Both the position numbers and the translations under genes were made by a program. Below, piece by piece: positions 62,867-64,000 of a stretch of 64,000 bases of DNA (position 1 is its first letter; every line of letters starts with the position of its first letter). The stretch spans positions 1,612,001 through 1,676,000 of the forward strand of contig NZ_JAUTAN010000001.1 in NCBI RefSeq assembly GCF_030818655.1, in the 5' to 3' direction. The DNA is from Nocardioides zeae (GTDB lineage: Bacteria > Actinomycetota > Actinomycetes > Propionibacteriales > Nocardioidaceae). The notes below the pieces were generated by a model. The model saw only the letters and a list, made by a program, of their open reading frames with translations. It was not told the origin of the DNA and made no database searches.

Positions 62867-64000
62867 CTAGAGCGCCTCGGCCATCCCCGCGCAGGCACGC
62901 AGCCAGGCCCGCTGGGTCGCCGTGGACAGCCGCGCGTAGGGCACCACCGACCCCGACACGAGCACCGGGTCGTAGGGCACCCGGTAGACGGCGCGCGTGC
63001 GCTGCTCGTAGACCCCCACGAGGTCGGAGGCCAGCTGCTCGTCGACCTTCGGCGACGGGTCGGAGAGCACGGTGACGGTGCGGCGCTGGAGGTCGGCGTA
63101 CCCGGCGTCGGCGAGCGCGTCGAGCATCCACAGGCCGCTGTAGCCCGTGTCCTCCCGCACCGTGCTCGTCACGACGAGCAGGTCGGCCGCGTGGGCGGCG
63201 GCCAGCCAGTTCTCGGCCCTCAGGTTGTTGCCGGTGTCGACGATGACGAGCCGGTAGAAGCGCTGCAGCAGCGCGTGCACCGAGCGGAAGTCGTCGGCGC
63301 GGATGGTGCCGCTCACGTCGGGCCGCTCGTCCGAGGCCAGCACGTCGAAGTGGGCGTCGCCCTGGGAGCGCACGAACGCGCCGAGGTCGCCGATGCGCGA
63401 CTGGTAGACGTCGTTGAACTTCTCGAGGTCCTCGAGCAGCTCCCGCGTCGTGTTGCGGTGCTCGCCCCGCACGCCGCGGATGCCGAGCGTGCCGCGGGTC
63501 TCGTTGTTGTCCCAGGCGACGACCCCGCCGCCCCGCACGGTGCCGAACGTGTAGCCCGCCATCAGCACGCCCGTCGTCTTCGCCGCCCCGCCCTTCGGGT
63601 TGAGGAAAACGACGGTGCGCGGGCCGTCGAGGTCGCGCTGCACCGCCCGCCGCTGCAGCTCGTGCTCGTGCTCCGCGCGCCCCATGGACGTCTTCAGCGC
63701 TCCTCCGCTCCAGCGGTTGAGCGCCCCGCGCCAGCCCCAGGTCGCGGGCCCGAACGGTTCCTCCCCCACCCGGCGGTCGAGGAAGTCGGTGGCGGTCATG
63801 AACCGCGGCACGCTCTGCTCCGCCGGCACCCCGGGACCGACCGGCGCCCCGGCCGGGTGGACCGCCGGCGCCGCGGCGGCCGGGCGGGGCGGGAGGGCGC
63901 CGTACGCCGCGGGCTGGGCCGGCAGCGGCACGTCGGCGCGACGGCGCCCGGCGGCGGGTGCCGGCGTGGCGGCGGGCGGAACGGCGGGCACGGGCGGGAC
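62867..64000 (-). CDS. ParA/MinD-like ATPase, partial (N-terminus off the right edge)
   Basis: At least 374 residues. A long Pro/Ala-rich N-terminal region precedes an ATPase domain with the deviant Walker A VVFLNPKGGAAKTT, WDNNETRGTLGIRG in the switch region, and VIVDTGNNLR as Walker B. This is the type found next to ESX/secretion or chromosome-partition genes and in Rv3876/EspI-like proteins, with a proline-rich leader. A GTG at 63991 could be the start, but the reading frame stays open to the edge and the true start is likely outside. Confidence 0.85.
   Translation of the reverse strand, partial: VPPVPAVPPAATPAPAAGRRRADVPLPAQPAAYGALPPRPAAAAPAVHPAGAPVGPGVPAEQSVPRFMTATDFLDRRVGEEPFGPATWGWRGALNRWSGGALKTSMGRAEHEHELQRRAVQRDLDGPRTVVFLNPKGGAAKTTGVLMAGYTFGTVRGGGVVAWDNNETRGTLGIRGVRGEHRNTTRELLEDLEKFNDVYQSRIGDLGAFVRSQGDAHFDVLASDERPDVSGTIRADDFRSVHALLQRFYRLVIVDTGNNLRAENWLAAAHAADLLVVTSTVREDTGYSGLWMLDALADAGYADLQRRTVTVLSDPSPKVDEQLASDLVGVYEQRTRAVYRVPYDPVLVSGSVVPYARLSTATQRAWLRACAGMAEAL

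Overview
The window is high-GC DNA (by eye above 70% G+C) from an actinobacterium, most likely Nocardioidaceae (a Nocardioides-like genus). The reasons are the 16S rRNA 5' part at the left edge, an arg operon with argR inside it, a mihF-gmk-rpoZ-coaBC-metK-priA order, an FMN riboswitch with a PnuC-like RibM in the riboflavin operon, frequent GTG starts, and many promoters whose -10 hexamer lies 6-7 nt before a start codon (leaderless mRNAs). Family-level placement is an inference; I could not run a database search.

Layout, left to right. 1-1785: 5' part of a 16S rRNA gene on the minus strand, its leader and two strong promoters. 1786-11895: a minus-strand arginine operon argC-(ACT protein)-argJ-B-D-F-R-G-H followed by an alkyladenine glycosylase; an ArgR-like operator overlaps the argC promoter. 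11932-15658: palindromic elements, then pheST. 15737-17297: divergent EamA exporter and MarR regulator around a palindromic operator. 17312-20809: infC-rpmI-rplT-rRNA methyltransferase-histidine kinase, with an attenuator-like hairpin upstream of an ATC-started infC. 21033-24165: SseB-like protein, a small membrane protein, a PLP fold-III enzyme, a P-loop kinase and a 31-bp repeat array. 24168-30391: FMN-riboswitch operon ribD-ribE-ribM-ribBA-ribH-hisE-hisG-PH protein. 30486-42447: rpe and rsmB-fmt-def, with an accessory block between rpe and rsmB: a LigD-type polymerase domain, an ArsR/MFS pair, the Pnkp-Hen1 RNA repair system and a divergent ATPase. 42520-45006: GNAT, a DUF222-HNH protein under an apparent LexA box, and a second 31-bp repeat array. 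45022-52022: priA, membrane protein, metK, coaBC, rpoZ, gmk, mihF. 52112-61659: the pyrimidine operon pyrR-B-C-carA-B-pyrD-F with a PyrR-binding leader. 61762-64000: a zinc-free quinone oxidoreductase-like enzyme and a partial ParA/MinD-like ATPase.

Most genes run on the minus strand as long, overlapping operons. Five genes (argC, fmt, pyrD, pyrC, pnkp) are broken by 1-2 base indels at short G/C tracts. Four of these are core biosynthetic genes, so base-level errors in this sequence are the likeliest explanation, and start/stop calls near such tracts deserve caution.

The most interesting items are: a 31-bp repeat family present as two phased arrays 20 kb apart, one adjoining the SOS-box DUF222-HNH gene; the Pnkp-Hen1 RNA repair operon with a divergent ATPase; an ACT protein (possibly CASTOR-like) translationally coupled inside the arginine operon; an unusual carbamoyl-phosphate motif in ArgF; and two copies of a dispersed hairpin element located just after stop codons.
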